Shown: positions 11,369 through 24,309 of the stretch, one piece after another
Position numbering within the stretch: position 1 is the stretch's first letter
How the letters are laid out: each line of letters starts with the position of its first letter
DNA from: Turnera subulata
Taxonomy: Eukaryota; Streptophyta; Magnoliopsida; Malpighiales; Passifloraceae
NCBI GenBank assembly: GCA_028386065.3
Contig: JAKUCV010006853.1
Span: 65,710 to 129,709, forward strand
Length of the DNA: 64,000 nt
Direction of reading: 5' to 3'
Position numbers and translations under genes: made by a program
The notes under the pieces: generated by a model
What the model was told of the DNA's origin: nothing
Database searches by the model: none
What the model saw: only the letters and a program-made list of their open reading frames with translations

Positions 11369-11650
11369 ATTTTTTTTTTCTTGTTCATTCTTTTCTTCTA
11401 TTTTCTTCTTTTTTCCTATTTTTCTCAGATTTTCTTTTCCTTTTTTGTTTTCTATTTCTTTTTTTTTCTACTTTTTTTTTCTTTCTTTTACTCTCTCAGT
11501 ATTTTTTTTTCTGTTTTCTTCTTTTTTTTTCTATTTTTTTTCTTTTTCTCTCTTTTTTCTTTTCTCTCCTTTTCTTTCTTTTTCTCTCTTTTTTTTTCTT
11601 CTCCTCTCCTTCTCTTCTTCTGCTTTCTTTTTCTCTTCATTTTATAAACC
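11369..11650 (+). repeat. Low-complexity polypyrimidine tract (T/C-rich)
   Basis: About 280 bp almost purely of T and C inside the outer LTR. It opens Phe/Leu/Ser-rich frames on the plus strand and Lys/Arg/Glu-rich frames on the minus strand; these are composition artefacts, not genes. Confidence 0.85.
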
Positions 11651-11974
11651 GGCGGAACACTATTATACATGTGAATTATCAATAATGAAATTCGTCCGCA
11701 TTACGGGCGAATCCGATCCGGACCAGAAAATAACTGATACCTCCTTAGTTATTTTCCGGTGTGATTTTTCCGAGAAATTCCGAAACCCGAAAAATACCAA
11801 CTTAGTTCCGAAAAATCCACAGAAAAATCACGAGCGCGGGAAAACCCTTGGTTTCGAAAAAACGACTCCCGATTTACCTTGAATTAATTACCCAAGATTA
11901 ATTCAACAGTAAATCACGGTAAATAGGCTTTTACAGTCCGGTAAAAATCTAAAATTTTTACCCGGGCTGTTACA

Positions 11975-13608
11975 TTTATTTTTTAGGAAAAATAAAAAAA
12001 ACTTAAATATAAAATTACTTCTCTAAAATTTAATAAAAATAAATTTTTAGTAAAAAAATAAAATCATCTTTTTAATTTTTAAAAAATGAAAAGAATGAAA
12101 AAAAATTGACTATATTCTTATAATTTTTTTTATCATTTTTGGTATACATTGAAATTATTTAAAATTTAAAAATAAGTTTTTCTATTTTGTGCCCTTTAAT
12201 AAACCTCAACAAAGAAAGAAACAATTTTCACGGTCAATGAAGTACTATTAGTACTATTTTTCTGGTGAGTATAATAACTTCAAGTCCAATACATAACAAT
12301 GTAAGGGTTATTCTAGCCATAAAAAATAATAATCATTATTAATTATGGGAATTTGTTTCTTTTTTTATGGATTTATCATGTGCCCTTAGGATAAAATAGA
12401 AAACCTTTTCAAAAAAAATTATTATTAAATATTTTTTGAAATATTAGTATAAAATTAATATATGATATATCATGATTTTATATTTAAAATATTATTGATT
12501 AGGTCCAGACCAATACAATCAACTTTATTGAAAAAATTATTAACACTAATAGAATTAAATTATTTCCATCTCAAACAAATAACCTCATCCTAAGTCCTTA
12601 TAATCCAACACACCAACCATCGGCCAATCGACGGTCCATATACACCCTATAGACAATTTCTGAACCGTCTAAAAGAGGGCAAGCTGTAACCCTAACATAT
12701 GCTAGCTATTAACCCCCACACAGCGAACCTCATTCGTCTCTTCCCTCAGAACCAAGCGAAATTCATAGTGTTAACTTAACAACACTTTTATTGAACACAT
12801 GCAAAATACAAAATATTCTTCTTTCTCCTTCAATCTTATTATAAAATCAGTCTATCTTGCCTATATGAATAGTGATGGTGCATATCATGATTTTAAAACT
12901 TTTAGAATCCTCCAATATCTTAATAATACTGGTCTGAAACTCTTTAAACCATTATTGTGATGCATCAATACCACCGTATTCGTAAAGAATAGACAATCCA
13001 ATTGATTAAAAATGAAAAAAAAAAAAACAAGAAGAAGTAGAATTAGAAAACGTTCACGCAATTCCAATTTTGTGAGACGGGTAAGATTACTGTGAGGATT
13101 TTATACATGGGCTTGAGTTGTGGTCCACAATAATGGGAGTCTCCTTGACAACTAATAATTCTTCTGGGACTTGGGAACTCCCATTAATAACATTTCCCCT
13201 GTGACAAAGTCTTGATATTTTTTTTTTAATTACCACACAAACTCAATATTATCATTTCTCAAATTGAAATTTCCTCCACTAAAGAGTTCTACTAACATTG
13301 TCAAGGAGTTTCATAAAGGCTCGATACGCCCTTATTGACCTAAGATTTGCAACTTTTGGAAGTACGAATCTGAAAAGGAGCTACACGGCATTGTCAAAAC
13401 TTCTAAAATCTCATCCTAATGCTGGGATCAGAAAGGTCGCATAATCATCAAAATTAATCTCTATTGATCCCATCAAAACTGCCTTCATTTTTACTCCGCG
13501 CACATTCAACATCTTAAAACTGTGTTATTATTACAAGAGGAACAACATAACTAAGCTTCCATTCCATGACTTGATAGACCTGGATAGGTCCCTTGGGAGT
13601 CGTCGGGG
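11975..13608. other. Intergenic, AT-rich
   Basis: About 1.6 kb between the outer LTR and the 3' end of the hydrolase gene. No ORF with a recognisable domain, no RNA gene and no clear repeat structure was seen. The part nearest the hydrolase probably holds its 3' UTR. Confidence 0.5.
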
Positions 13609-16053
13609 TTACTTTGTGCTTAAACCATTCAACCATGAGATGATAACTCTAGCGCCCTTCTCCCACGAACAATCTAGCATCATATCATGGGCAACCCCTT
13701 CAATGCAGATTGGTGATACTCCATAAAACTGGCCCGTTTCATTCAATCCCTCTGCATCCTGAAGTGTTTTTGAACCAGTCAACAAGAAATTTGATTTGGA
13801 ACCAAAAGAAAAGATACTAAGAAAGAAGTTAGACCCAACTTTTTTTTCTTTTGGTGGTCTTAAAATATGAAAAACAGTTGAATTTCCTTCATTTCAATTA
13901 GAGAGCTGCATACTTAATTTTGCAGCAAATTCTTCAAGTATGTGTCCACAAAAGAAGAAATTAGTAACGGTTACCACTATGAAGTCGTCCTTAGCGCCCA
14001 GTACAAGGACTTGAATAGAAGATTTTGGCACCGCAGGTACTGGAAGTGATGCATTTAGCTTCCTTAGGTCAAACAATGGTAACCTTGAACTTTCTTTCAT
14101 TAGCTCCTGGTAACTGAAAAAGCAAAGGACAGGTCAAACGGTCAAGTTCAATCAGCTTTGATCAAAATAAAGTCACATTTCCCAAAAGGAACGTTCTTGT
14201 TTAATATTAATTCAATCTTATAAAGCTCATTGCTGTAATCAGGCAATGTAAGTAAACTCCAGATTGTCCGGTCGGCATAGACAGATTTCGCCCGGAATGT
14301 GTTTCAACTCAGCAATTTTATTCTGCAAGTGCAACTTATTAACAAACAAAATGCACGAATCGATAGACCGACCATGCATTTATAGATAACCTAAAAATAT
14401 TATTGTCCAAATGTCATTTGTCATTCGAATAAAAGAGAAGGATGCAGATGCTGTCAGAAATACAAACCGCGCCACCTGATGATCCTCCATTGTTGAGGAG
14501 AAAAATGTTTCCTTACAGAGAGCAAGATCAGTCTGAAAAGCTTTAGCTGCCAAGCTGCGTGTCACCTGAAATGTCATCACATTTTCTTAAGGAAAAGGAA
14601 GAAAGGAATGGAGTTGCAAGTGATTCCCTTTTCCACAGGTCAAGAAAGAATAAGCAATATTTTGAACTGAAACCAATGTTAGTTCCCTTTGGAATGAAAT
14701 AGACGCCTAAATGAACAGCTCTGCTCTTTCCCTTCAATCTCTAACGGGTGAAAGCAAGTACCTTAAAAGCAGCAATAGGTTTCGAAAAGAGGTACCTCCA
14801 CACCAATCCACTGTAAAAAAGAAGCAAAACTTCTGTTCAGACTTCAGACCAACAACATTGGAGCGAAAGAAAGAAAGTAAAATCCTATTCACGCCCAAAG
14901 TTACCTGTTACCGGAAGGCGGTACAGAGCAGGCCAGCACAGCCCCAGCAAGGTCAGGATACGATGTTTTCATTGCTAGATTGAACCCAAATGCACATTCA
15001 TAAAAATATAATCAGTTACACAAGCATTGAAACCAAAACAAGAACGAAAATTGCTTCCACAAAACACATTTGATCCCAAAGCTGAATGAATTATCAGTTG
15101 TTTTCCTGCATGGTTCGAGAAGTTTTTTTCTACACGCCACAAATTTGTTACTCAGCTACATGATCACGTTGGCACTAGGAATATGATGAGAATATGTAAT
15201 AGCCTCTCCTTTTAAAAGTTTTAATTCATCTTAAAAGAAAATAAAAATGGAACACCAAGAACATGAAAATTACCTAAACCTTGTCCATTTCTGATACTTG
15301 CAATGTAATACTGAACAATCAACCCTCCAAATGAATGACCAAGCAGCACTGGTGGAGCCTCGAGTGTCTTCTGGATGAAGTCGGCAACATCACTTGCATG
15401 TGTCTACTGCAGAATTTCGAGGTGACACAAAATAAACACCATATAATATAATAGAAGAAGGAAACCATAATCAAATTGAACCGGTTAAAGAAATACACCA
15501 ACATACCTGGAGAGTACCAGCAACAGAACCAGTTGGTGCATCACTTTCACCCTGTCAAGATTTAGACAACAAATTACCAATCTTGAAACTAAAACCATAT
15601 TACATTACACCTCAAAAATCCTAACTTTGGCCAAAAAAATGAGAAATTTGGTGCAACAGGAAGAGAGACGAGAGGAAGGGAGGGATAGATGACCTGGCCC
15701 AACAAGCTAAGAGCATAGCAATCAAAGCCAAACCCAGAAAAGAAAGGCAACCAGTGGTCAGCCCAGCACCAAGCAGCATGATAGCTCCCATGAACAAATA
15801 CCAGAGGCGGGTTTTCAATTTCACTGCTTTTCTTGTCAGTTACCACAGGAGCAACGCCCTTCTGCTCAATGACTTCCATATTCAGCCCAGATGGGAGCTG
15901 GTGGAAAAGGCGGGCTTGTCCCTGCTTCAACTCGTAGGGGACCCGCATTTTGGGGGTTTTGTTGAGAACAGCAAGGGGCCTTGTGGTTATTTTGCGGGAG
16001 GAGAGGTTTGGTCGGAGAAAGGAGATGAGAGAAGCAGCAGCCATTGGGGTCAA
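13609..16053 (-). CDS. Alpha/beta hydrolase fold protein, probably plastid-targeted (8 exons, 344 aa)
   Basis: Exons on the minus strand: 16053-15694, 15551-15507, 15403-15280, 14974-14905, 14810-14762, 14565-14468, 14113-13975, 13758-13609. Every junction is GT-AG and the frame closes at 345 codons including stop. The Ser/Arg-rich start with few acidic residues (about 1-35) looks like a chloroplast transit peptide. The core has FVHGSYHAAWCW (oxyanion region, first exon), the nucleophile elbow GHSFGG (Ser159), a likely acid at Asp291 or Asp292 in GAKDDF, and His319 in GVAHDMMLD. These form a complete Ser-Asp-His triad. It resembles uncharacterised plant plastid hydrolases; substrate unknown. 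It is divergent with the P450 pseudogene. The exon 3 acceptor must be the downstream AG, because the upstream one would add a TAG. Confidence 0.88.
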
Positions 16054-16098
16054 GCGTAGTTGAACAAAGACTCCTCACTTCCGTTCTATTCTGTTCTG

Positions 16099-16105
16099 TT
16101 ATATA
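16099..16105 (-). promoter_or_regulatory. Candidate TATA box of the alpha/beta hydrolase gene
   Basis: Minus-strand TATATAA about 46 bp upstream of the start codon. This would leave a very short leader, so the assignment is tentative. Confidence 0.3.
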
Positions 16106-16229
16106 ATCAGTGAAGAAGATATCTGAACATAAACAGAGAGGAAACGGAAACCATCAAGGCTTGGATAGATGAGTCATTTGCTTTTGACTTGTGTAATAAT
16201 AAAGACGAGCTAAAGCAAAAGTGCATTCA

Positions 16230-16299
16230 AAATGCATAAAACAATCAATACATAAACTCGGTTCCAAACCAAAAAAAAAAAAAAAAATGCATAAAACAA
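16230..16299 (+). mobile_element. Very short poly(A) retroposon with 15-bp TSD
   Basis: A 40-bp insert (16245-16284) ending in CAAACC plus 17 A is flanked by the direct repeat aaatgcataaaacaa (16230-16244, 16285-16299). This is the signature of a severely 5'-truncated LINE/SINE insertion. Confidence 0.65.
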
Positions 16300-16647
16300 G
16301 CTTTGTTAACAGAACTGTAAATTTCGGGGGAAAAAAAACAGAGCTGAATTGTTTTTGTAGGTGAAATGCACAGTAGACAAGGGCTCGGGCCTTCTTTTGG
16401 TGGAGCAATCCTTTGCAAAGGTAGTTAGCCCAAGACGTGTTCCATTGTAATAACCCAAATGGGCCTAGGCAGAAATGAAAATGACACCTGAAATGGCCAG
16501 CCACACTATATTTATTCGGGGCTGTAGTGGCCATGGAGTGAATTTTTTCCTCTCCTCTTTCTTTTTCCGGTGAGGGGGATTGTTCTTTTTGAATCAAACC
16601 AATTTTTGGAGACAGGATTTTAGTTGAACTTTTTTGTTTTGAACCGC

Positions 16648-18161
16648 AGGTTGATAAGGGACACAGAAGTTACTCTCTTTGTGAAAGAGCTGTACAAGAA
16701 AGCAGCCAAGCATGGTGGGTCGTTTGTGTTGGAAATGAATCAGTGCATAGGGGACCTGGCGATGAACATAATAGTAAGAACAATTGCTGGCAAGAGATAT
16801 TCTGCCAGTAACTATAGTAGAGAAGGCAGTAGTGAGGAGTTAAGGAGATGCCAAAAAGCTTTGTCTGATTGCTTTTATCCAGCGGGCATGTTCCTGGTTT
16901 CGGACAATGTTCCTTTTCTTGGATGGTTTGATTTGGTGATGGGAACTATAGGTAAAATGAAGAGAACAGCGAGGGAAATAGATAGTGTGCTTGGGAGTTG
17001 GGTGATAGACAAAATAGGCTTAAAGGGAGCATCCAGGAGGATCAACAAGATTTTATCCATGTCCTGCTATCTATCCTGGAGGGAGGCGAGATTTCTTCTG
17101 TGCAAGGCCAATTGCTTGGTAAGTATCGATGTTTTTTCTAGAGCTGAAATTCAATGAACCATAGGGCTTATTTGATCACTATCTCTGATTGCAGAACCTA
17201 GGCTTCAAAAAATATGTAACAGCCTTTCCATGCTCTAGATATGCAAATGATGGAATTTTTTTCAATTTTTTTTTTTTTATTATAGTAAGGCAATAAGTTC
17301 ATCAAACTGATTTACAATTCCTAAAACCTGAAAAATAGAGTAGCTGGAGAGTCAAGTCATAATCTCAGCATAAGAAGTCTACTGAACTAGACTAATTTCG
17401 TTCCCAATACACAATCTCTAATGCTTTTCTTTTATCACCAATACCATACATCAAAAGCTTGAGCATAGACTTTTAAGTTGATTGTTTTCTTTTTAAAATT
17501 GATTATACTTCTCATTAGACTTATCTCTGATAATCCGATTGACAGAGCCTATTACTGGGTGGAGGCGACGCCATATTTACCACTATTACATGGACATTAT
17601 CTTTGCTACTGAACAACCCCAACATCCTTAAAAAAGCACAAGATGAGCTTGATGAACATGTTGGAAAGCACAGGCCAGTTAGTGAATCTGACATAAAGAA
17701 CCTTGTCTACTTGCAAGCCATTGTCAAGGAAACATTGAGACTATATCCTGCAGCCCCACTTGGAGGACAAGAGAAGCAAGGGAGGATTGTGTAATAGCCG
17801 GCTTTCATGTCCCTGCAGGGTGTTAACATGTGGAAGTTACACAGAGATCCCAGAATCTGGGCCAACCCTTTGGAATTCCAGCCTGAGAGATTCCTGATAG
17901 AACATGCTAATATGGATGTTAGGGGTATGGACTTCGAGTATATACCATTCGGGTCAGGGAGAAGAATGTGCCCTGGTGTGAATTTTGCACTTGAGGTTGT
18001 GCCCCTGACATTGGCTAGGATACTTCAAGGGTTTGCATTGAAGACAGTGTTAATTAGATGTTTCAGTTGATATGTCTGAAAGTCCAGGATTGACTATGCC
18101 AAGAGCAACACCACTGGATGTTGTCATCAGGACAAGTTTAAGTTACAGTATTTATAATTAA
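16648..18161 (+). pseudogene. Cytochrome P450 pseudogene, CYP82-like, 5'-truncated
   Basis: Two exon remnants (16648 to about 17118 and about 17547-18161) match a CYP82-type P450 from about residue 150 onward; roughly the first third, with the membrane anchor, is missing. Visible motifs are ELYKK near the start, an altered oxygen-binding helix (GGGDAIFTT instead of the usual A/G-G-x-D-T-T), KETLR (ExxR), FQPERF, and the haem loop FGSGRRMCPG. Breaks include a 1-nt frameshift near 17044 (the frame continues as QDFIHVLLSILEGGE), a stop and frame change near 17792, loss of the segment after HVPAG near 17818, and a frameshift near 18055 before the usual C-terminus (MSESPGLTMP). The intron position is typical for P450s of this clan. 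It should not yield an active enzyme. Confidence 0.9.
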
Positions 18162-19497
18162 TTTAGTAGCTGTTGGCTTTAAGACAGTTGTGTTACCCTC
18201 TGATGCAACACCAACAAAACCCTTCTTGATATTTTCTTTTTGAAGATTGGTGATAACATCAACATATCACATATGTGCTAGTTGGAAATTTATGTATAGT
18301 TTGATGAGTATTAACAGCTAGTGACCATGAACAGAACAAATATTGTAGTGACCAAGCCCATTTAAGATCCATCCATTCGGAGATGGCTATAGAATAGGAT
18401 TGGCAATACTAATGAGGATTGTAAGACTTGGTCAAGGTAATTATAGTTCTAAATAGTAATCTCGCAGCCTATGCCTGTTATCTGGAGGGCAGTTGGGTTA
18501 GGATGCTGTCCGCTGTTTGTTGGATACAGCCTGTTGTTAGCTCTGTATTTTTCTGATATGGACAAAAACTATCCTGAAGTGAAGCAGCTTAAATTCCATC
18601 AACATCATTCCTGTTGGCCAGCGGGAGAGTAATTGCAGCAACAACAGATTGCAAACTTGTACATTTGAATGCTGATGCAATGACAAAATTGTTATATAAA
18701 AGTAATAATTATTATATAAATCACCGCCACATTGTTCAGTATTAGCGATTTGGTATTTCTTTCTATAATGGTAGATGTGTTCATGTAATTAAGCAATTTA
18801 ACCATAATTATGTATATATTATGCAGAATATAATTGCAGATTCAATGTGAGTGCTTGAGCGCGTTAAGTATCTCCATTTCATGGTTTATAAACAAACTCC
18901 TTACGATCACATCTGATGGATTAATGCGAGAGGTCGTATTTTAAACTCACGCCAAGAAATAAGAGCTCTTATTTTATTCCCCTCCACTTTAATCACTGTC
19001 TCTGCTACATGATGTAACAGAGAAAAAAGGAAAGAAAAACCTTATCATTTTCACCTTTTCTGGTTCATAAGTGAATGGGGAAGGAATAAACTTAAATCAG
19101 TTTCTCCATATTGTGTGTGTATGTATTATCTCCCTATTTATCACTATAAAACAAAGTGCATCAAGTTGGAAAAAAGAAAGAAAGCAAGAAAGAAAGAAGT
19201 GCATCAACAGGTTGTTTCCAATATTCAAGCCCCACACTGAAAAACATAGGTCGGCCCTACAAACTGGATAGAATAGCATATATGCATATCATTTGCATGG
19301 ACCAATCAAAGAAAAATCCCCTAGAAAATGAAATTTCAATCTCCTCTGCCTTTTATTTTTTACTTGCTTAACTGTCAAGCAATATCAATGACATTGATAA
19401 CCCACATCTACATTGAGAAAAAAAACCAAGTTACCCTATTTATTAAACCAATAATACAATCTGCAAACTAATAATACAGTGTTGGCAGTTGGCACAC
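18162..19497. other. Intergenic
   Basis: About 1.3 kb between the P450 pseudogene and the bHLH promoter. It holds an AAAG-type microsatellite near 19170-19200 and no recognisable gene. Confidence 0.5.
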
Positions 19498-19504
19498 TAT
19501 AAAT
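19498..19504 (+). promoter_or_regulatory. Candidate TATA box of the bHLH gene
   Basis: TATAAAT 71 bp upstream of the ATG at 19575, spacing compatible with a leader of about 40-45 nt. Confidence 0.45.
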
Positions 19505-19574
19505 TGAACTCTCAAATGTTATCATAAGTAAACCAAAACTGGAAGCTCTTAAGAAAATCTGCAGGGGAATACCT

Positions 19575-21118
19575 ATGGCTGAGTATACACAGTATCTGCA
19601 GAGGATTAGTCCTCCTCCACCATTTGCAGCAATGAACAGGAACGCAAGCATGGAAATGTTCAGGCAGCTTCCAGTTCTAAATCAAAGCGTGTTGGAGAAT
19701 TTCAATGTTCCTGAAGTCTCAGTGGAATCCTTCATGGCCCACCAACAACCTGAATTTCCAGCAAGCCACGCGCATAATAATCTTCTAAGTGCCTTACACC
19801 CTGACATGTTTGCTTCTGCTCCAATTCTTCATGCTGTGGCATCATATCAGGATGTTTCCCCTGAAATCAAGAAGAGAAAAGCAGTGGAAGAATCAACCAG
19901 TAGCACCAAGAGCTTTTCTCCTACAGCTTCTACAGAAATAACGAAAGGATCAAAGAATGTATGTATCACCTTTTGCTTCTAGTCATTTCTATTCTCTTAT
20001 GTGATATCAAGTTGATTGGAATTTGGTCTTGTTGTTTTTAGAGCAACCGGAGAGGTAAGAAAGGTAAGAACGTTGAGAAAGTGTTGGAGAAAGCAGAGGA
20101 AGTTATTCATGTTAGAGCAAAGAGAGGGCAAGCTACTGACAGTCACAGTATAGCAGAAAGAGTAAGTTTTTATGCATCTGACAGACCAATACTTCAATTA
20201 TCAAATGTTACCCATTTCTCTGGCTTGGTATCTCTTATGTTGTGCATGGTATGCAGATATGCTACTCTTACTCAAAAATCAAGAATTTGATTCCAATTTT
20301 CCCATTTGTTTTTAGGTGAGACGAGAGAAAATCAATAACAAGTTGAGATGCTTACAAGACCTAGTTCCTGGATGCAACAAGGTAGAATCTTTTCCATAAC
20401 ATGCAACAAATAGAGATGCCTTACGTTTGTTTGCTTCGTAAACTTGTGTGCTTGTCTACTTGTATAGCCTGAGAATCAAGGGGGTAGAGGCTTAATTTGA
20501 TTCTTACTACGACAAAAAATTGTAATCTGACATGGGTTTATGAATTAACAGTCAATGGGGATGGCTGTTATGCTAGAAGAAATAATCAATTATGTCCATT
20601 CACTGCAGAATCAGGTCGAGGTAAGCTTAATTCTTCAAAATCCGGTACATTTATATTTTTTTATGAGACGGTACATTTATATTGATACTGCAAATTACAA
20701 GTTCGTAGACTAATTTAGTTTGTCTTCACCATCCTTTGTTTCCAAAACTCAGTTCCTCTCGATGGAGCTTGCAGCTGCCAGCTATCGACCTTATCATCTA
20801 AACATGGAATCAAAACATCCCAAAAAGCTCCAGGTACTTGTCCAATCCGAAGTATTGATCAGAGAAAAATAGAAAACAATGAAAAGCTCTCTTAAAGCTC
20901 TATAGTCTCCACTTGGCTGGCCTATCTGTTGGCCTTTTTATGATACATTCGATGGTGGGAAAATATTTGTGTCTTTATTCGTACAAAATAATGATGGTCA
21001 AGTGCTGATACTGCAGGGAACAAATTCACCTGAGGCGCAGAATACACAGGAAACGCAGAAATGGCCGAGCCAGCGAGATGGAGAGATCACTTACTTCCAT
21101 CCTACTTGGTCCATTTGA
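19575..21118 (+). CDS. bHLH transcription factor, BEE/CIB type (6 exons, 273 aa)
   Basis: Exons: 19575-19958, 20042-20161, 20316-20381, 20552-20620, 20753-20833, 21017-21118, all GT-AG and all phase 0. The first 128 residues form a Ser/Pro-containing variable region ending in a Lys-rich stretch. The basic region is RGQATDSHSIAERVRR, with His163, Glu167 and Arg171 in the H-E-R arrangement that reads E-box/G-box DNA. Helix 1 is INNKLRCLQDLVPGC, the loop is short, and helix 2 is MGMAVMLEEIINYVHSLQNQ, followed by VEFLSMEL. This block is typical of the subfamily with BEE1-3 (brassinosteroid-enhanced) and CIB (cryptochrome-interacting) proteins, nuclear regulators of growth and flowering. The exon pattern across the bHLH is the usual one for this group. 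The exact orthologue is not assigned. Confidence 0.9.
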
Positions 21119-24100
21119 CTGTATTAGTCTATGTTGTTGTTATAGGGCAAAGGAATATGTTTCCAAATCAATCTCTGCCATACATCAAATGTCTCTGTAG
21201 ACTTGTCAGTCATGGAAAATGATGTTTGCACTACTTCACAAATGGTCGAGAAACAAAGTCCAAAATGATTATATTGCCATTTTCTTCTCCAATTTGTGGA
21301 CTGGATTCCCTCCTGTATTGGTATTTGTTTATTTTATTTTTGTAACTGTTCACTACTTGACTTTCTGGAGAGATGATTTGTGGCCTCAGGAGTCCTATGT
21401 ATTGATGTTCCCCTGTCGGCAAGAGCACTAGTGCACAGATTGGCTTCAATAAGGCTTGACTTTGTGTGTTGATTTCGTGTATTGTCAATTTATTATCCAT
21501 TTTGTGTCAAAAAAAAGATGTGTTCACTTCATGGATTGAAATTCAGAATTTGGACCATTCGGTGAGAATATTAGACTTGTTTAACCAGACATAGCATGTG
21601 GGTTCATGGTGTGCAATAGAGAGAGACACACAAAATTGCCAACAGAATCAAATTAATGATCGCATGGAGACATGCATAACCCTCAATTTACAAGCGATAA
21701 TTCTATCTATCAGTAAGCCACAAACATGTTTAGACAGACTATGATGTGTCTGTAATCCTTGCTACTATTAACACTTTTTGATAAGTGTGAATATAATTGC
21801 CGCTTTTTTACCCCTTCCAGTCAAGTATGCTTATCCTATCAAGCTCCTGCATGAACATCTTCTTGTCTTACTGATCTGGTTTTCTAAATATCGAATCACC
21901 AAAAAGATAAACGACAGGCAGATTATGATTGACAGATCAAATTTAGAACAGTTCATCACACTGGTGACCCTTCTTTTGTGTTATAGCTAGCTTCTTAGAT
22001 GAATCATTGCTAACAATAATTTGAGAATCAACCAATGAATGTGAACAACGTTTCCTTTTGTTCTAACTTTTCCTCACAAAAGCCTTAATGACACTGATAT
22101 ATTAGTACAATGACAATCAAAGCAAACTAAAGTTTCAGTGCTAGTGACAATCACTTGAAATCAACTTTGTCAGCACGAGTTTCCATCAAATGAAAGGAGC
22201 AGTTTGGCTCGGAGGGACAAGCAACCTTCGAACATAATCTCGCCGAAGATCTCAACAATTAAGCTCTCAACAGACGCAAACAATTTTAAGGATTATCAGA
22301 AGAGAGGCCCTACAAACATATGGATGAATAGAATCTCATAGATGTTGCCAATTCATATAATGGAATCATTGCAATCAAAATATATATATGTAGCGTATGT
22401 AATTTTGGTTGCATTAAATGAAATTTTTAGAGATACATTGCATCCAAAGGTATGGGATAGAGGCTACAGCTTGAATGGGCCATATATGCTCACAAGAGGA
22501 TGGAGCAATATGGGTACTCAGATTTCTTAAATGAAAAAGACCCTAGAAATATTAGAATCTTTTAAAGCTTCTGCCATCTGTGATATATCTTCCATTTCTT
22601 TTTGACCCCTTTTTGACAAATTTTCACTTGGCTTTTTGTTGGTGGTGCCTGGTTCATGCATATTGAAACAGACAATTGGCTGTGCTGACACCATGTCCAT
22701 TTAAGTGAGCCTTGGTGATCAATCCACGTTCAGCTTTGATCAATGATAACCAGACTGCTATACCTAACTAGTTACATATATATAGAAGAAGCAGAAAAAA
22801 TAAATTTTATAAATTTGTCCCAAGGTTTGTTAATCATAACCATATATATATATAAAAATGCATGTGTTTCTGTTTAGAAGTGTTGCATTATCTCGGGAAT
22901 GCAGTGTCTCTTTTGTCCAGTAAAACTACATGGACAGTGTTTTACATCAGCATAGCAACTATGAATATCCTTAGTACAGTTGACTACGAATAATCAATGA
23001 CTTGCAGCTCCATGATGGTACGTTCAAGATAAGAAAATGATTGATAATTACTACTACCCAATTTCTCATTTCCTTGACGCATTATGCCCTCAGCCTTATC
23101 CCTATAAACCTGGAATTCTCTTTTGGGTAATGTTTACCCTTATCCCTAGACATATGCCACTGCTGATATTGATCGTCATTTGAAGTGAATAATCAGTAAA
23201 TGGACAAGCAAAACAAACTATGTAGGGGAAGACAATCTACCTATGCTCTATAAATAAACAAAGAGTAACCCAAGTGGCCCTTGAAGAGACGTTTTGTGTA
23301 TATTTGTCTGGGTCCATATTCCACTGTCCCTGTGTCTGGCTGCCCTGTATCAGTGCATACACATTAGGGAGATGTGTCACGTAGTTTTGCACCCTGAGGT
23401 CAAGGTTAGACGTTTAGGAATCAAAGGCCTCCAATTTATACTACTTGTTCCATTACACGCATGAATTTTATTGTTTAGAATGGATCATTTGGAACGCATA
23501 GTAAGCCTTTCTGGCCCCATGGCGGCATTCAATAATCAATGTGATGCATGTACAGTTTTTTCCCCTGACAAATTAAAGTTGACTTATAGGTAGGTGTTGT
23601 TGCTGTAGCTGGCTTGATAAAGTTACTTGGAATTGCTATGACAAAATCTGAATTTAATTTTCATCACAACTGAAATGAGAAATTTCAAGGAAGATGGGCA
23701 TTAAAAAAAAATTGGGTTGTGTTCGACTTTGACCGACATGTACCTTTGTATCTCTTTTTTTATTTTCCATCCAGGAGTTTTGCCTCGACTAATCTAGGTT
23801 CGACCTTGTTGCGCATCTGAATATGGTGGATGAGTCTCCGTTTGTATCTTTCTTTAAAAATTGATTTACTAAACATTACCATATAAAATCTTTTTTCTAT
23901 ATGAAGAATAGATATATATAGAGCATGGGCTCGAAATCCTATGCTAGCCCGGGAAGCCCAACTTGTATTTTCCTATTACGGATCAGGCCGAGCTCGTCTC
24001 TAGTGGGCTTTAATACCAAAGCCCAAAGTAGACCACCACATTTCTTCTCCATCGGGGGGAGACCGGAGAAAGAGAGAGGGAGACTCTTCTGTTCTATTGC

Positions 24101-24309
24101 GGTGAATAAAAATTCAATTCAATTTCTTCGGTGTCTGTATTAAGGATTGTCCTTAACAAGCTCAAGCTCATATCATATAACCCCTAGCTACTAATCTCCA
24201 ACGATTAACAGGCAATTAAAAGCTAATCCTGTATTAGGTTCTACATTTTCTCTACTTCCAGCTGCAAGAGATCGTCACTGTTTGTTTAATTTTTTAAAGG
24301 GCTAAAAAA
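21119..24309. other. Intergenic
   Basis: About 3.2 kb. The first part holds the likely 3' UTR of the bHLH gene. Elsewhere there are (AT)n stretches near 22790-22860 and short frames without recognisable domains. The last few hundred bases precede the membrane-protein gene and probably contain its promoter and leader. No RNA gene seen. Confidence 0.5.

Larger units (their letters stand above)
1..11974 (-). mobile_element. LTR retrotransposon (minus strand), 5' LTR plus PBS, split by a nested element
   Basis: Positions 10-21 are the reverse complement of a primer-binding-like sequence (TGGTAGCGGAGC), placed just before an LTR edge at 25 (TGAAACGCCCC on the plus strand). The LTR runs 25-1308, is broken by the 1309-10397 element plus one copy of its TSD, and resumes at 10403, ending at 11974 with CCCGGGCTGTTACA. 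Read on the minus strand it starts TGTAACAGCCCGGG and ends CGTTTCA, a proper TG...CA LTR of about 2.86 kb. The element body lies beyond the left edge, so its class is not visible. The long LTR and edge motifs resemble the other LTR families in the window. The bases after 11974 (tttat) should be one TSD copy; the partner is outside the window. Confidence 0.8.

Noticed and set aside
11319..11882. 187-codon ORF with long Phe/Leu/Ser runs that look like membrane segments
   Set aside because: Product of a polypyrimidine tract in an LTR; all three frames give similar hydrophobic strings.
15754..16059. 101-codon plus-strand ORF
   Set aside because: Antisense shadow of the first exon of the alpha/beta hydrolase.
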